Notes: a model not told the origin generated them from the letters alone. Shown: positions 24,715 to 33,856, counted from the stretch's first letter. The stretch: 64,000 nt of DNA from SVQP01 sp045650025 (GCA_045650025.1 JAZRQR010000130.1:1-64000); one strand, 5' to 3'. Made by a program: numbers and translations.

Positions 24715-27212
24715 AGCTCTCGTTTTCCAACAGAAAATGGACGGCATGTTCCTATGCCGACCTGCTTTCCCTGTGCGATGCCACGGGTATGCAGGGTCTG
24801 GAGCTTTATGACGTTGCCGATACCTTAGGTGCGCCCGGTCAGCCCTTTGACGCTTCGTGCGCCAGAAGCACGCTGCACACGCTGATCGACCGCCGCATCA
24901 CCCCCGTTTGTTTTGATACATCTGCCGATATTTCTGCCCCCGATGGAGAGGCTTGCGTGCAAACGCTGCGCTCCTACATCGCACTGGCGGCTGCCTTCCG
25001 CGTTCCTTACGTCCGCGTGCACACGCGCACCGACGGCACGGATTGCTTTGATATCGTTTGCAACAATATCGCGCCTCTCTTGCCCTATGCGCAGGAAATG
25101 GGCGTTACGCTGCTGCTGGAGACGGCAGGATGCTTTGCGCATACCGATTCGCTGCGCGAGATCCTCAACCGCTTTGCAAGTGACAGCCTGGGCGCGCTTT
25201 GGGATATGTACAACACCTGCCTTGTGGCAGGCGAGTCGCCCGAGACCACCATTACCAACCTGGGCGCTTACGTCAAGCACGTCCACGTGCGCGACGCCAA
25301 GAATGGCGAATACTGCTTTATGGGCGAGGGCGACCTGCCCATGACGGACCTGATCCGTGCACTCTCCTCGGTCAACTACGACGGCTTTATCTCGCTGGAG
25401 TGGGATCCCGCCTGGATCGCGGACATTGACGATCCCGAGATCATTCTGACCCAGTTTGCCACCTACATGGAGCGTTTTTTCGACACCTCACGTGCGCAGG
25501 ACCACCTCTATGATAACAACGCGCACACGGGTAAGTACGTGTGGAAAAAGGACACGCTGATCGACATGACCTTCTCGCAGGTACTGGACCGCATGGTCGA
25601 GCTGTTCCCCGACCAGTATGCCTTCAAGTACACCACGCTCAACTACACCAGAACCTACGCACAGTTCCGCCGCGACGTGGACAAGTGCGCACGTGCCCTG
25701 CTCTCGCTGGGCGTTCGTCCGGGCAGCCACGTAGCAGTTTGGGCAACCAACGTGCCCGAGTGGTATATCGCCTTCTGGGCGGTGACCAAGATCGGCGCGG
25801 TGCTGGTTTCCATGAATACCGCTTACAAGATCCACGAAGCAGAATACCTCCTGCGTCAGTCCGATACCCACACGCTGATCATGGTAGACGGCTACCGTGA
25901 CTCCAACTACCGTGCCATCATTCGCGAGCTTTGCCCTGAAATGGAGACCACGCCCGCAGGCGAGGCGCTGCATTGCAAGCGCTTGCCCTTCTTGCGCCGC
26001 GTGATCACCTGCGGCTTTGAGGAAAAGGGCGCTTTGACCTGGGAGCAGGCGATGACCTACTCGAACGGTACCCCCCGCGAGGAGCTTGCCCGCGTGGCAG
26101 CCGGCGTTTCTCCGCACGACGTCTGCAACATGCAGTACACCTCGGGCACGACCGGATTCCCCAAAGGCGTTATGCTGACGCACTACAACATTGTCAACAA
26201 CGGTAAGTGCATCGGCGACCGCATGGATCTTTCCACCGCCGACCGCATGATGATTCAGGTGCCCATGTTCCATTGCTTTGGCATGGTGCTTGCAATGACC
26301 GCATCCATGACGCACGGCGTTTCGATCTACCCGCTGCCCTACTTCTCTCCCCGTCCTGCTCTGGCGTGCATTCACCAGGAGCGCATTACCGCATTCCATG
26401 GCGTACCCACCATGTTCATTGCCCTGCTCGAGCACCCCGATTTTGCCAAGACCGACTTCTCGCACGTACGTACCGGCATTATGGCAGGCAGCCCCTGCCC
26501 CATTTCGGTCATGCGCGACGTGGTAGACAAGATGCACATGAGCGAGATCACCATCGTGTACGGTCAGACCGAGGCGTCTCCCGGCTGCACCATGTCCTCG
26601 ACCAACGACCCGCTTGAGGTGCGCGTTGGTACGGTTGGACGCGCCCTGCCCGAGATCGAGTGCAAGGTAGTCGACCCCGAAACCGGTGAGGAGATGCCCG
26701 TTGGTCAGAACGGCGAGTTCGTAGCCCGCGGCTATAACATTATGAAAGGATATTACAAGATGCCCCGCGCAACCGCTGCCGCCATTGACAAGGACGGCTG
26801 GCTGCACACGGGTGACCTTGCTGCCATGACCGAGGACGGAAACTTCCGTATCACCGGTCGACTCAAGGATATGATCATCCGCGGCGGCGAGAACATCTAT
26901 CCCAAGGAGATCGAGGAATTCATTTATACCCATCCCAAGGTCAAGGACGTACAGGTCATCGGCGTGCCCGATGAGCAGTATGGCGAGGAAATTATGGCTT
27001 GCATCATCCTCAAGGAGGGTGAGAGTATGACCGAAAAGGAAATGAAGGGCTATATTCTCGATCACATGGCGCGCCACAAGGTGCCCAAGTACATTGATTT
27101 TGTGGATTCCTTCCCCATGAACGTGGCTGGCAAGATCCTCAAATACAAGATGCGCGAGGACGCCGTCAAAAAGCTGGGTCTGCAAAAGGCTGACAGCATT
27201 GTGACCGCGTAA
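24711..27212 (+). CDS. Fusion of a xylose-isomerase-like TIM barrel and an acyl-CoA ligase
   Basis: 833 residues. Residues about 1-260 form a sugar phosphate isomerase/epimerase-type TIM barrel, with likely metal ligands E137 (LLLETAG), D165 (ALWDMYN), H190/H192 (KHVHVRDAK) and E230 (SLEWDP). From about 280 on is a FadD-like AMP-forming ligase with QYTSGTTGFPKGVMLTH at about 477, YGQTEASPG, LHTGDLA and GRLKDMIIRGGENIYPKEIE, ending with the catalytic lysine in VAGKILKYK. It is the last gene of the T-box 2 operon, overlapping the previous stop by four bases. Natural fusion of these families is unusual, and the joint role is unknown. Confidence 0.85.
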   Translation: MKLSFSNRKWTACSYADLLSLCDATGMQGLELYDVADTLGAPGQPFDASCARSTLHTLIDRRITPVCFDTSADISAPDGEACVQTLRSYIALAAAFRVPYVRVHTRTDGTDCFDIVCNNIAPLLPYAQEMGVTLLLETAGCFAHTDSLREILNRFASDSLGALWDMYNTCLVAGESPETTITNLGAYVKHVHVRDAKNGEYCFMGEGDLPMTDLIRALSSVNYDGFISLEWDPAWIADIDDPEIILTQFATYMERFFDTSRAQDHLYDNNAHTGKYVWKKDTLIDMTFSQVLDRMVELFPDQYAFKYTTLNYTRTYAQFRRDVDKCARALLSLGVRPGSHVAVWATNVPEWYIAFWAVTKIGAVLVSMNTAYKIHEAEYLLRQSDTHTLIMVDGYRDSNYRAIIRELCPEMETTPAGEALHCKRLPFLRRVITCGFEEKGALTWEQAMTYSNGTPREELARVAAGVSPHDVCNMQYTSGTTGFPKGVMLTHYNIVNNGKCIGDRMDLSTADRMMIQVPMFHCFGMVLAMTASMTHGVSIYPLPYFSPRPALACIHQERITAFHGVPTMFIALLEHPDFAKTDFSHVRTGIMAGSPCPISVMRDVVDKMHMSEITIVYGQTEASPGCTMSSTNDPLEVRVGTVGRALPEIECKVVDPETGEEMPVGQNGEFVARGYNIMKGYYKMPRATAAAIDKDGWLHTGDLAAMTEDGNFRITGRLKDMIIRGGENIYPKEIEEFIYTHPKVKDVQVIGVPDEQYGEEIMACIILKEGESMTEKEMKGYILDHMARHKVPKYIDFVDSFPMNVAGKILKYKMREDAVKKLGLQKADSIVTA

Positions 27213-27219
27213 GCCGCAT

Positions 27220-27262
27220 AGAAAAAGCAACGGAATCCGGGGGATTTCGGGGCGTTTTCTTT
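27220..27262 (+). terminator. Probable terminator of the T-box 2 operon
   Basis: GGAATCC / GGATTTC stem inside flanking agaaaa / gttttct complementarity, then a modest T-rich stretch. Eight bases past the operon stop. Confidence 0.45.
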
Positions 27263-27289
27263 GCCAAATACATAAGCCAAAGAAAAATC

Positions 27290-27318
27290 TTGACGCAACA
27301 AGAAGAATATGCTATAAT
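27290..27318 (+). promoter_or_regulatory. Promoter of the CPBP protease gene
   Basis: TTGACG (27290-27295), 17-bp spacer, TATAAT (27313-27318), 26 bp before the ATG. Confidence 0.8.
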
Positions 27319-27344
27319 GAGAGAAAGAAAACGGAGGCGATACT

Positions 27345-28019
27345 ATGGAAAAATCCAAGAAAAACGCAATAGCCGTACTGGTGCTCTCGCTCTCGCTCTG
27401 CGTCTGCATGGGCTTGGTTGACGCGATCCTCTCGCCGCCGTATGCCGTCAAAAGTGCCATCAAATTGGTACTGTTCGGTGCGATCCCCATCATTTGCCTG
27501 ATCTCGACAAAATCCTTTGCGCCCAAAAAGCTGTTCTCGCTCAAGGGACAGCACGCAAAGCTGATCGCGCCCCTTGCCGTGGGCATTTTTTCCGTGATCA
27601 TGATCGCATTTTTTGCGCTGCGCAATTTCATTGATTTTTCATCCGTAACCGATTCGGTGACAGCAGACGCGGGCGTGACGCGCGAGAATTTTATCTTCGT
27701 CGCGCTGTATATTGCGCTGATCAACTCCTTTTTGGAGGAATTTTTCTTCCGCGGCTTTTGCTTTTTCTCTCTGCGTCCGCTCGGGCTCCCCTTTGCCTAC
27801 GTGGCAAGTGCCCTGCTCTTTTCCGCCTATCACGTTGCGTTTATGGACGGTTGGCTCTCGCCCGTCATTTTTGCGCTGTCCCTTTTGGGCATGGCGATCG
27901 GCGGTGCGATCTTCGCCTTTCTCAACCATAAGACCGAAAGTCTGCTGCCCTCGTATTTCGTGCATATGGCGTCCAATCTTGCCACCAATCTGATCGGTAT
28001 TATCATGTTTTACTCATAA
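27345..28019 (+). CDS. CPBP family intramembrane glutamic endopeptidase
   Basis: 224 residues and several membrane segments. The CPBP/Abi motif EEFFFRG is at about 130-136, with a following conserved FSAYHVAF and the late asparagine/histidine region HMASNLATN. The family cleaves peptides within the membrane (CAAX-prenyl protease/bacteriocin-processing relatives). GGAGG precedes the ATG, and it is transcribed from its own promoter together with the next gene. Confidence 0.9.
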   Translation: MEKSKKNAIAVLVLSLSLCVCMGLVDAILSPPYAVKSAIKLVLFGAIPIICLISTKSFAPKKLFSLKGQHAKLIAPLAVGIFSVIMIAFFALRNFIDFSSVTDSVTADAGVTRENFIFVALYIALINSFLEEFFFRGFCFFSLRPLGLPFAYVASALLFSAYHVAFMDGWLSPVIFALSLLGMAIGGAIFAFLNHKTESLLPSYFVHMASNLATNLIGIIMFYS

Positions 28020-28031
28020 AAAGGAGCTGCT

Positions 28032-28691
28032 ATGACCGACTCCCCCAAATACGTTTACGTGGTGTTTTCCTCCACGCAATATATGATCGCAAAATTTATC
28101 CGCGCCTTTACCCACCACCGCTATAATCACGTGTCAATCGCCTTGGACGGCAACATGCAGACGCTTTACTCGTTTGCCCGCCGCTACGAGGACACCCCCT
28201 TTTGCGGTGGCTTTGTGGTGGAAACGCCCGAACGCTACCTGCGGCGCAATATTGCCGCATCGGTACAGATCTGCGCCATTCCCGTGACTGACGAGATGCA
28301 CGCGACTATCCGCGCGCACCTGCAAGCCTACGAGGCAGAGGCACAGGATTACGTATATAACTACATCGGTGCGCTGACCTTTCTGTTCCGCCGACGCGTC
28401 GCCCTTGAGCGATGCCACACCTGCGTGGATTTTGCCACCGAGGTGATCGGTATGACGGGCGCGGGCATTTCTTCGGACCGTTTTTATTCGATCCGCGGAC
28501 TGGCGCGCAATTTGAACCGCTATAAGGTCTACGAGGGGCATTTTTACGCACCCCTGTCGCTCTCGGATATGCCCTCGGAGTATTTTGCAAAGCATTCCAA
28601 GCGGTTTCGCATCAAGCAAACCCTGCAAAGCCTGTCCGTGCTGACCAAGCGGTATTATAAGAGTGCGCATTGGAAGCCGAGATTGAAATAA
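28032..28691 (+). CDS. YiiX/permuted papain-like (NlpC/P60-type) hydrolase
   Basis: 219 residues. The early histidine segment HHRYNHVSIALD (27-38) followed much later by the cysteine segment ERCHTCVDFATE (about 134-145) is the circularly permuted order His-then-Cys of the YiiX/permuted NlpC family. No signal peptide is seen. It may cleave amide bonds in peptidoglycan fragments or lipids. AAGGAGCTGCT lies before the start, 12 bases after the CPBP gene. Confidence 0.7.
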   Translation: MTDSPKYVYVVFSSTQYMIAKFIRAFTHHRYNHVSIALDGNMQTLYSFARRYEDTPFCGGFVVETPERYLRRNIAASVQICAIPVTDEMHATIRAHLQAYEAEAQDYVYNYIGALTFLFRRRVALERCHTCVDFATEVIGMTGAGISSDRFYSIRGLARNLNRYKVYEGHFYAPLSLSDMPSEYFAKHSKRFRIKQTLQSLSVLTKRYYKSAHWKPRLK

Positions 28692-28700
28692 TGCTTTTTT

Positions 28701-28731
28701 GTAGGGACAGGCGTCCTCGACTGTCCGCACC
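28701..28731. repeat. Single hairpin repeat related to the 13.2-kb array
   Basis: gtagggacaggcgtcctcga followed by ctgtccgcac aligns position by position with the units at 13235. Here the stem is GGACAG / CTGTCC instead of GGGTCG / CGACCC, while CGTCCTCG in the loop is kept. Both arms changed together. Confidence 0.65.
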
Positions 28732-28742
28732 AATCACATATC

Positions 28743-28774
28743 AAAAGGCAGTTCTGCTGAACTGCCTTTTCATT
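28743..28774. terminator. Convergent bidirectional terminator
   Basis: aaaaggcagttc / gaactgcctttt with a four-base loop, between the rightward hydrolase gene and the leftward mannosidase. Confidence 0.85.
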
Positions 28775-28784
28775 TTTATGTATT

Positions 28785-31172
28785 TCAAATCGCCAGCATG
28801 GAATCATGCTCGCAAAGCGTGCCGTTCTTGTACAGCAGCGTCTTGACGTCGTACTTGCCAAAGCACAGCTCGATCGCCTCGCCCTTGACCGTGCAGGTGC
28901 ACTTGCGCTCTGCATCCAGGTTGTTGAACAGGCGGATCATGTACGTATCCGCATCCATCTGGCGGAAGCAGGACAGCGTGACGTTGGGATCCGACAGCGT
29001 GATGGGCGAGCCCTTGATGACAGTGCCGTCACCGTGCGGGTAAACGTTGAGGGTGTAGGGCTTTTGCGAGAACTCGGTTGCCTTGCGCTCCAGCTCCTCC
29101 TTATCGCAGATCTCCACGCGGAACGAGAACTCGTGCACGCCAAGATCGATGTAATCGTAATATCTCTCATCGGGCAGAATGGGCAGATCGCCTGCGGGAT
29201 GTGCGCAGTAGACCGAGCCGTTGAGCAGCGTGACGTACAGCTTTCCGTTCTCTACCGAGCAGCCGTATGCGCCGCTCTTAAAGACTGCCAGCATCTTATC
29301 GCCGTTCTCCACCGCTACAAAGCGCTGCGAGCACTGCTCCAGATCCTGCTCGTATTCCTGCGTACCAAACGCGGTCTGACCGATAAACTTGCCGATCTCC
29401 TTGAGCGGGATCTCCAGCTTGAGTCCCTTGCCCGCGTCGTTCCAGGATACGTTGACCTTCACGTCTACGTAAGGCAGATCGTTGTACAGCGTATATCCCA
29501 CGCGCACGTCCGACTTGCCGGTGGTGTATTCGCTCTCTACGCGCGTCAGCACGTCGCCGCGCTCAATGACGCGCATCGAGGTCTTGCACTCCAGGCGCGC
29601 AAGGTCATTGCTCATGGTCTTGAGCCACCAGCCCCAAGGATCGGCATTGTCGCTGTAGGACACCGGCACGATGCCGCCATCCAGATACTGCTTGCCGTCC
29701 AACGCAAGACCCGACATAGCGCCGCACTTCTCGCAGAAGTCGGCATGCACGCCGCCGCCCAGATCAAACGAGATCTGGGGCGTCTTGTCCACGGGCACGC
29801 GATCCACCACGCTGACCTTGACGTCAAAGCGGGTCAGCGACATAGGCGCCAGCTTGGCACGTACTGCCACTCTCTTTCTTCTATCCATATTGATGGTGGA
29901 GCTTTCCTTGATCAGCTGCGAGACGCAAACGCCGTTCTCATCGCGCACCTCAAGGTGATACATTGTAGGACCCATAGAGCCGATCGCATTCAAAAGCAGC
30001 ATTTCAAGGTCGAACACGCCGTCGATCTCGTACGGATGAGGATTGCATACTGCAAAGGGATATTCGCCGCCTGCGCCGCGCGTCCAGCCCTCGAACAGCT
30101 TGAAGAAGGCGCGGGAGAACTGCTCGTCCAGAATTTCCAGCGCGTAATCTGCCTTGCGCATGGAGGAAACGTTGCCCTCGATGATGCTGGTGCCTGCCAG
30201 TACGTCGTGGAACTGTACCATCGCCATAATGCGCTGTGCCTCGTCCATGGCTGCCTTATCGTACACGAAATCGGTCTCCATTGCCGCGCGTGCGCAGATC
30301 TTTTCGGTCATCAGGAACTTATCCTCCAGCTCAGCATAGCGGCGCTTGAGTGCGCTGACCGAGGAATAGCACTTGACAAAGCAGGGCTGCAGCGCGCCGT
30401 CCACGCTTGCCTTGGGGGTAGCAGCCGCAAAGAACTGCTCGGGGGTGGAGTGCATGATCTTAACGCCGTTGCCAAGCTCCTCCTCGATCATCTCGCCTAC
30501 CTCGCGCAAATCCTTACGCGAAGGTCCGCCACCGTGGTTGCCAATGCCCCAGAGTGCAAACGCCACGTCCTCCTGCTCCCAGGGGCGCATCTTGCGCTTG
30601 ATGGCGCTGACCGCCTTACCCAGATCCGAGCAGTAAATGGTATCGTCCTCAAATCTCGCCGCCTTGACGCTGGAGCCGTCAAAGCCCTTCCACTCAAAGA
30701 ACATGTGCGGCAGCTCCATCATTCCCGTCAGAGGACGGCAGAAGATGTAGCTGTCATAGCCGGTCTTGGTAAGGATCTGTACAAGTCCCTGCGTGTGACC
30801 AAACGAGTCAAAGTTGACGGCGGTGGTAGGACGCACGCCAAACTTTTCCTTAAAATAGGTCAAGCCCGTTTCGATCTGGCGCACAAAGCCCTCGCCGCTG
30901 GGCAGATTGCAGTCAGGCTGCACGTACCAGCCGCCCATAATATGCCACTTGCCTGCCTTGACCAGCTCCCCGATGCGCGCAAACAGCGCAGGATCGTAGC
31001 GTTCGATCCACTGGTACAAAAGCGCCTCGTTGTGGCAGAAAATGTAATCATATTCCCCTGCCAGCTCGGCTGCCGAATAAAAGGTTGCCAGCGCAGCGGT
31101 TGCACCCTCGTTCCAATCCCATTGCCAAACGGGATCCAGGTGCGCATTACAGATCAGATGCAGTTCTTTCAT
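28785..31172 (-). CDS. GH38 alpha-mannosidase
   Basis: 795 residues, no signal peptide, so cytoplasmic. The N-terminal GH38 zinc motif NAHLDPVWQWDWNEG (8-22) and the nucleophile region NFDSFGHTQGL are intact, with a beta-sandwich C-terminal half as expected. It would release mannose from alpha-mannosides imported into the cell (mannan or N-glycan fragments). It is cotranscribed with the marR-type gene 32 bases upstream, and lies back-to-back with a GH99-like lipoprotein. A good family match; linkage specificity is unknown. Confidence 0.92.
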   Translation of the reverse strand: MKELHLICNAHLDPVWQWDWNEGATAALATFYSAAELAGEYDYIFCHNEALLYQWIERYDPALFARIGELVKAGKWHIMGGWYVQPDCNLPSGEGFVRQIETGLTYFKEKFGVRPTTAVNFDSFGHTQGLVQILTKTGYDSYIFCRPLTGMMELPHMFFEWKGFDGSSVKAARFEDDTIYCSDLGKAVSAIKRKMRPWEQEDVAFALWGIGNHGGGPSRKDLREVGEMIEEELGNGVKIMHSTPEQFFAAATPKASVDGALQPCFVKCYSSVSALKRRYAELEDKFLMTEKICARAAMETDFVYDKAAMDEAQRIMAMVQFHDVLAGTSIIEGNVSSMRKADYALEILDEQFSRAFFKLFEGWTRGAGGEYPFAVCNPHPYEIDGVFDLEMLLLNAIGSMGPTMYHLEVRDENGVCVSQLIKESSTINMDRRKRVAVRAKLAPMSLTRFDVKVSVVDRVPVDKTPQISFDLGGGVHADFCEKCGAMSGLALDGKQYLDGGIVPVSYSDNADPWGWWLKTMSNDLARLECKTSMRVIERGDVLTRVESEYTTGKSDVRVGYTLYNDLPYVDVKVNVSWNDAGKGLKLEIPLKEIGKFIGQTAFGTQEYEQDLEQCSQRFVAVENGDKMLAVFKSGAYGCSVENGKLYVTLLNGSVYCAHPAGDLPILPDERYYDYIDLGVHEFSFRVEICDKEELERKATEFSQKPYTLNVYPHGDGTVIKGSPITLSDPNVTLSCFRQMDADTYMIRLFNNLDAERKCTCTVKGEAIELCFGKYDVKTLLYKNGTLCEHDSMLAI

Positions 31173-31204
31173 GTGTATTCTCCTTGTGTTTTGAGATGTG
31201 TGGT

Positions 31205-31645
31205 TTATTTTTTATTTTGCAATTTCTTTTCGGCGTTGAGCGCCAGACGGTTGTTAAGCCTGGAAAAGGTGTGCATCTCCTCAGGCGTAAAGCCCTCAAA
31301 AATGCCGCGCAGATACTGCTCGGAGGCACCCAGCAGATCGGGCATGATGCACTCGGCAGTCGGGGTCAGGCAAAGGTGCACCACGCGGCGATCCTGCGTG
31401 TCGCGAATACGCACTAAAAGATCCCTGCGCATCAGGTGCTCCACCGCCTTGGAAATATTGGCTTTTGCCAGACGGCTGTATTTAACAATGTCGGTTGCCG
31501 TGTTTTGATTGGGATTGTTATACAAAAACAGCAATACTGTCATCTCTGTGCCGCTCAGATGGTACTCCTTGCACACAGGTGTGATGCATTCCTGCAAAAA
31601 CTGCTCCATAACGTATATTTTCCCAAGCCATTCGGAATAAAGCAT
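31205..31645 (-). CDS. MarR family transcriptional regulator
   Basis: 146 residues from the ATG at 31643-31645 (AAAGGAG in front; the upstream in-frame ATG at 31714 lies in the promoter). The winged-helix core is visible: HLSGTEMTVLLFLYNN, recognition helix YSRLAKANISKAVEHLMRR, and wing VRIRDTQDRRVVHLCLT with the usual D-x-R. First gene of an operon with the alpha-mannosidase, which it probably controls. A palindrome over the -35 box is a candidate operator. Confidence 0.88.
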   Translation of the reverse strand: MLYSEWLGKIYVMEQFLQECITPVCKEYHLSGTEMTVLLFLYNNPNQNTATDIVKYSRLAKANISKAVEHLMRRDLLVRIRDTQDRRVVHLCLTPTAECIMPDLLGASEQYLRGIFEGFTPEEMHTFSRLNNRLALNAEKKLQNKK

Positions 31646-31684
31646 GCTCGCTCCTTTATTGTTTCTTTGTGAACTATTAACTGT

Positions 31685-31714
31685 ATTATAAAGCATATAA
31701 GGGCGGTTTGTCAA
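31685..31714 (-). promoter_or_regulatory. Promoter of the marR-mannosidase operon
   Basis: Minus strand TTGACA (31709-31714), 18-bp spacer, TATAAT (31685-31690). Confidence 0.8.
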
Positions 31715-31722
31715 GTGACTTG
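31712..31722. promoter_or_regulatory. Candidate MarR operator
   Basis: Perfect 11-bp palindrome caagtgacttg overlapping the -35 box of the marR promoter and 24 bp from the divergent -35 at 31746. The position suits autorepression, but this is inference from one short palindrome. Confidence 0.35.
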
Positions 31723-31745
31723 CAAGTTTTTACACTTTATACACA

Positions 31746-31774
31746 TTGACAAATTCAAGCATTTCGATTATAAT
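31746..31774 (+). promoter_or_regulatory. Promoter of the GH99-like lipoprotein gene
   Basis: Consensus TTGACA (31746-31751), 17-bp spacer, TATAAT (31769-31774), divergent from the marR promoter. Confidence 0.85.
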
Positions 31775-31810
31775 AAAACTGTAGAAAATTAATGGAAAGG
31801 AAGCGGACCT

Positions 31811-33850
31811 ATGAAACGATTGATCCATTCCCCGCGCTTGATCGCGCTCACCCTTTGCTTGCTCCTCTCGCTCATTGCCTGCACCGTGCAGCCCGGGCAA
31901 GAGCTCCCCGACAGCGCGCAAACCGATACCTCTGCCCCCGCAGAGACCGGGAGCAGCGCCGATTCCGAAGCACCAAGCGAAAGCCAGACCAACGCGCCCG
32001 TTTCGGGTGAGATTGACTACTACCCCGGCATGAGCTACGTCAAAACCGAGACCCAGATTGCGGTGGAGGGCTTTGATACCGCCCTGCTTGGTCAGGTGGT
32101 GGATGCCAATACCCACGGCGTTGCCACGCTGCTGAGCGCCAACTTTGACGACGGCGACAAGACCGCAGACGGCAAGATCGCCTATCGCGACCAAAATCTT
32201 GCCACAATCATGGACGGGCAGATGCACTTTATCCACGACGGCAAGGAATACGGCAAGGGCTGGTCGACCTGGTCGCCTCTCGCCCCCGCCTCGGTGAAGA
32301 ATTACCACCAGGTGCAGCTTTCTCTGGACATCAAGAGCTTTGCTCCCAATGCCGCAAGCACGGGCACGCATACCTGGATCTCTACCTTTATTGGCTGCTA
32401 CGTTTCCAATTACTCGGGCAAGATCCCCGATTCCCCCGGTGACGGGCTTTGGTTCTCGTTCTCACAAAACGACGTGATCACAATCATTGGCGGCACAGGC
32501 GGCGGCTGGCCTGCAGGCTTTGCCTCGGTCAAGATCCCCAAGGGCTTTGCCGATATGCAGCACGTGGATATTGTATGCACCGAGGACTATACCACTTACG
32601 TGTACGGCACATATGACGGCGGAGAGAGACAGCTGCTGGTCAAGACCACCATGGACAATACCACACTGACCGTATACAACGGTGCCGGCGAGCAGGTGGC
32701 GCAGACCGACAACAATATGAGCCACTACGCAGGCGAATATTTCGTTTTCTTTACACATATGGGCAGCAGCGTGATCGATAACCTGAACGTTTACGCCTGC
32801 CAGAAGGAGGATTATCGCGTGGAAACCACTATTACCGCAGTCCCCGACGAGGGCGTGACCCCCGGACTTGACATGACCGACAAGACTGACCTTGTCAGCA
32901 TTTGCTACTCGGTTTGGTTTGACGGCATTCTCGGCACCGGAACCGAGCCCGTTACCGATTTCAACAACATTACCCAGGTGCTGGAGGGTAAGCGCGATTG
33001 GGGCAACGTGCACGCCTTCCACTACTGGGCAAAGCCCGCACAGGGCTACTACCGCTCTACCGATCTGACGGCTGCCAAGAACAACCTCATTCTCTTGGGT
33101 GAAGCCAACGTGGACTTTATTATTCTGGACTACACCAACGCAAATGACGGCTACATTTCCAACACCGCTATGGGCAAGACCTGGATGTTTGACCCCTTAG
33201 ACACGCTTTGCCGTGCTACGCTGGAGCTGCGCGCCGAGGGCTACCGCACCCCTTATATCGTTTGCTGGTGCGGTGAATCCAAGGGTCCCATGATCCGCGA
33301 GCTCTACAACCGCTATTACACCGAAAACAACCCCTATGCCGATTGCTTTGTGTACTGGGAGGGCAAGCCCTTCATGATCTATACGCAAAGCACAGACACC
33401 TTCCCCTACCCCGAGCTCTTTACCGTGCGACATATGTGGGGCTTGACCACGGAGAAATGCTGGAGATTTTTGAATATCAAAAACAGAGGCACAGCCTACG
33501 AAAAGGACGGTGTGGCTGAGCAGATCTCGGTTGCGGTTGCCTCGCAGGAAACCTACATGTCCATGCCCACCGCACACGGCAGAAACGGCGGTAAATTCTT
33601 CTACGACCAATGGAAGGAAGCCTTCCGCGTACACCCCAAGGTGGTAACCATCACCTGGTGGAACGAATGGGCAGCACAACGCTTTATTGTGGACGGACAG
33701 ACGCATTTTGTAGACAACTACAACCAGGAATACAGCCGCGACATTGAGCCCATGGAGGGCGGCCACGGCGATACGTACTATCAATGGATGAAGCAATACA
33801 TCGCAGCCTATAAGGCAGGCGAGACTTGCCCCAAGCTGACAGGAGATTGA
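31811..33850 (+). CDS. Lipoprotein with GH71/GH99-like catalytic-type domain
   Basis: 679 residues. It has a lipoprotein signal (LLLSLIACT), then a Ser/Thr/Pro-rich linker, a beta-rich module (about 75-330) and a C-terminal domain from about 355. That domain begins ICYSVWFDGI and contains HYWAKPAQGYYRS, VDFIILDYTNANDG and ITWWNEWAAQRF; the WNEW block is typical of GH99-like/GH71-like secreted proteins. A role in attacking an external glycan, perhaps mannan given the adjacent GH38, is inferred. The catalytic acids are not assigned. The next gene follows after six bases. Confidence 0.65.
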   Translation: MKRLIHSPRLIALTLCLLLSLIACTVQPGQELPDSAQTDTSAPAETGSSADSEAPSESQTNAPVSGEIDYYPGMSYVKTETQIAVEGFDTALLGQVVDANTHGVATLLSANFDDGDKTADGKIAYRDQNLATIMDGQMHFIHDGKEYGKGWSTWSPLAPASVKNYHQVQLSLDIKSFAPNAASTGTHTWISTFIGCYVSNYSGKIPDSPGDGLWFSFSQNDVITIIGGTGGGWPAGFASVKIPKGFADMQHVDIVCTEDYTTYVYGTYDGGERQLLVKTTMDNTTLTVYNGAGEQVAQTDNNMSHYAGEYFVFFTHMGSSVIDNLNVYACQKEDYRVETTITAVPDEGVTPGLDMTDKTDLVSICYSVWFDGILGTGTEPVTDFNNITQVLEGKRDWGNVHAFHYWAKPAQGYYRSTDLTAAKNNLILLGEANVDFIILDYTNANDGYISNTAMGKTWMFDPLDTLCRATLELRAEGYRTPYIVCWCGESKGPMIRELYNRYYTENNPYADCFVYWEGKPFMIYTQSTDTFPYPELFTVRHMWGLTTEKCWRFLNIKNRGTAYEKDGVAEQISVAVASQETYMSMPTAHGRNGGKFFYDQWKEAFRVHPKVVTITWWNEWAAQRFIVDGQTHFVDNYNQEYSRDIEPMEGGHGDTYYQWMKQYIAAYKAGETCPKLTGD

Positions 33851-33856
33851 TCTGCT

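Noticed and set aside
28806..31508. About 900-codon open frame antisense to the alpha-mannosidase
   Set aside because: Mirror frame of a GC-rich gene with clear GH38 motifs on the minus strand; no ribosome site or motifs of its own.
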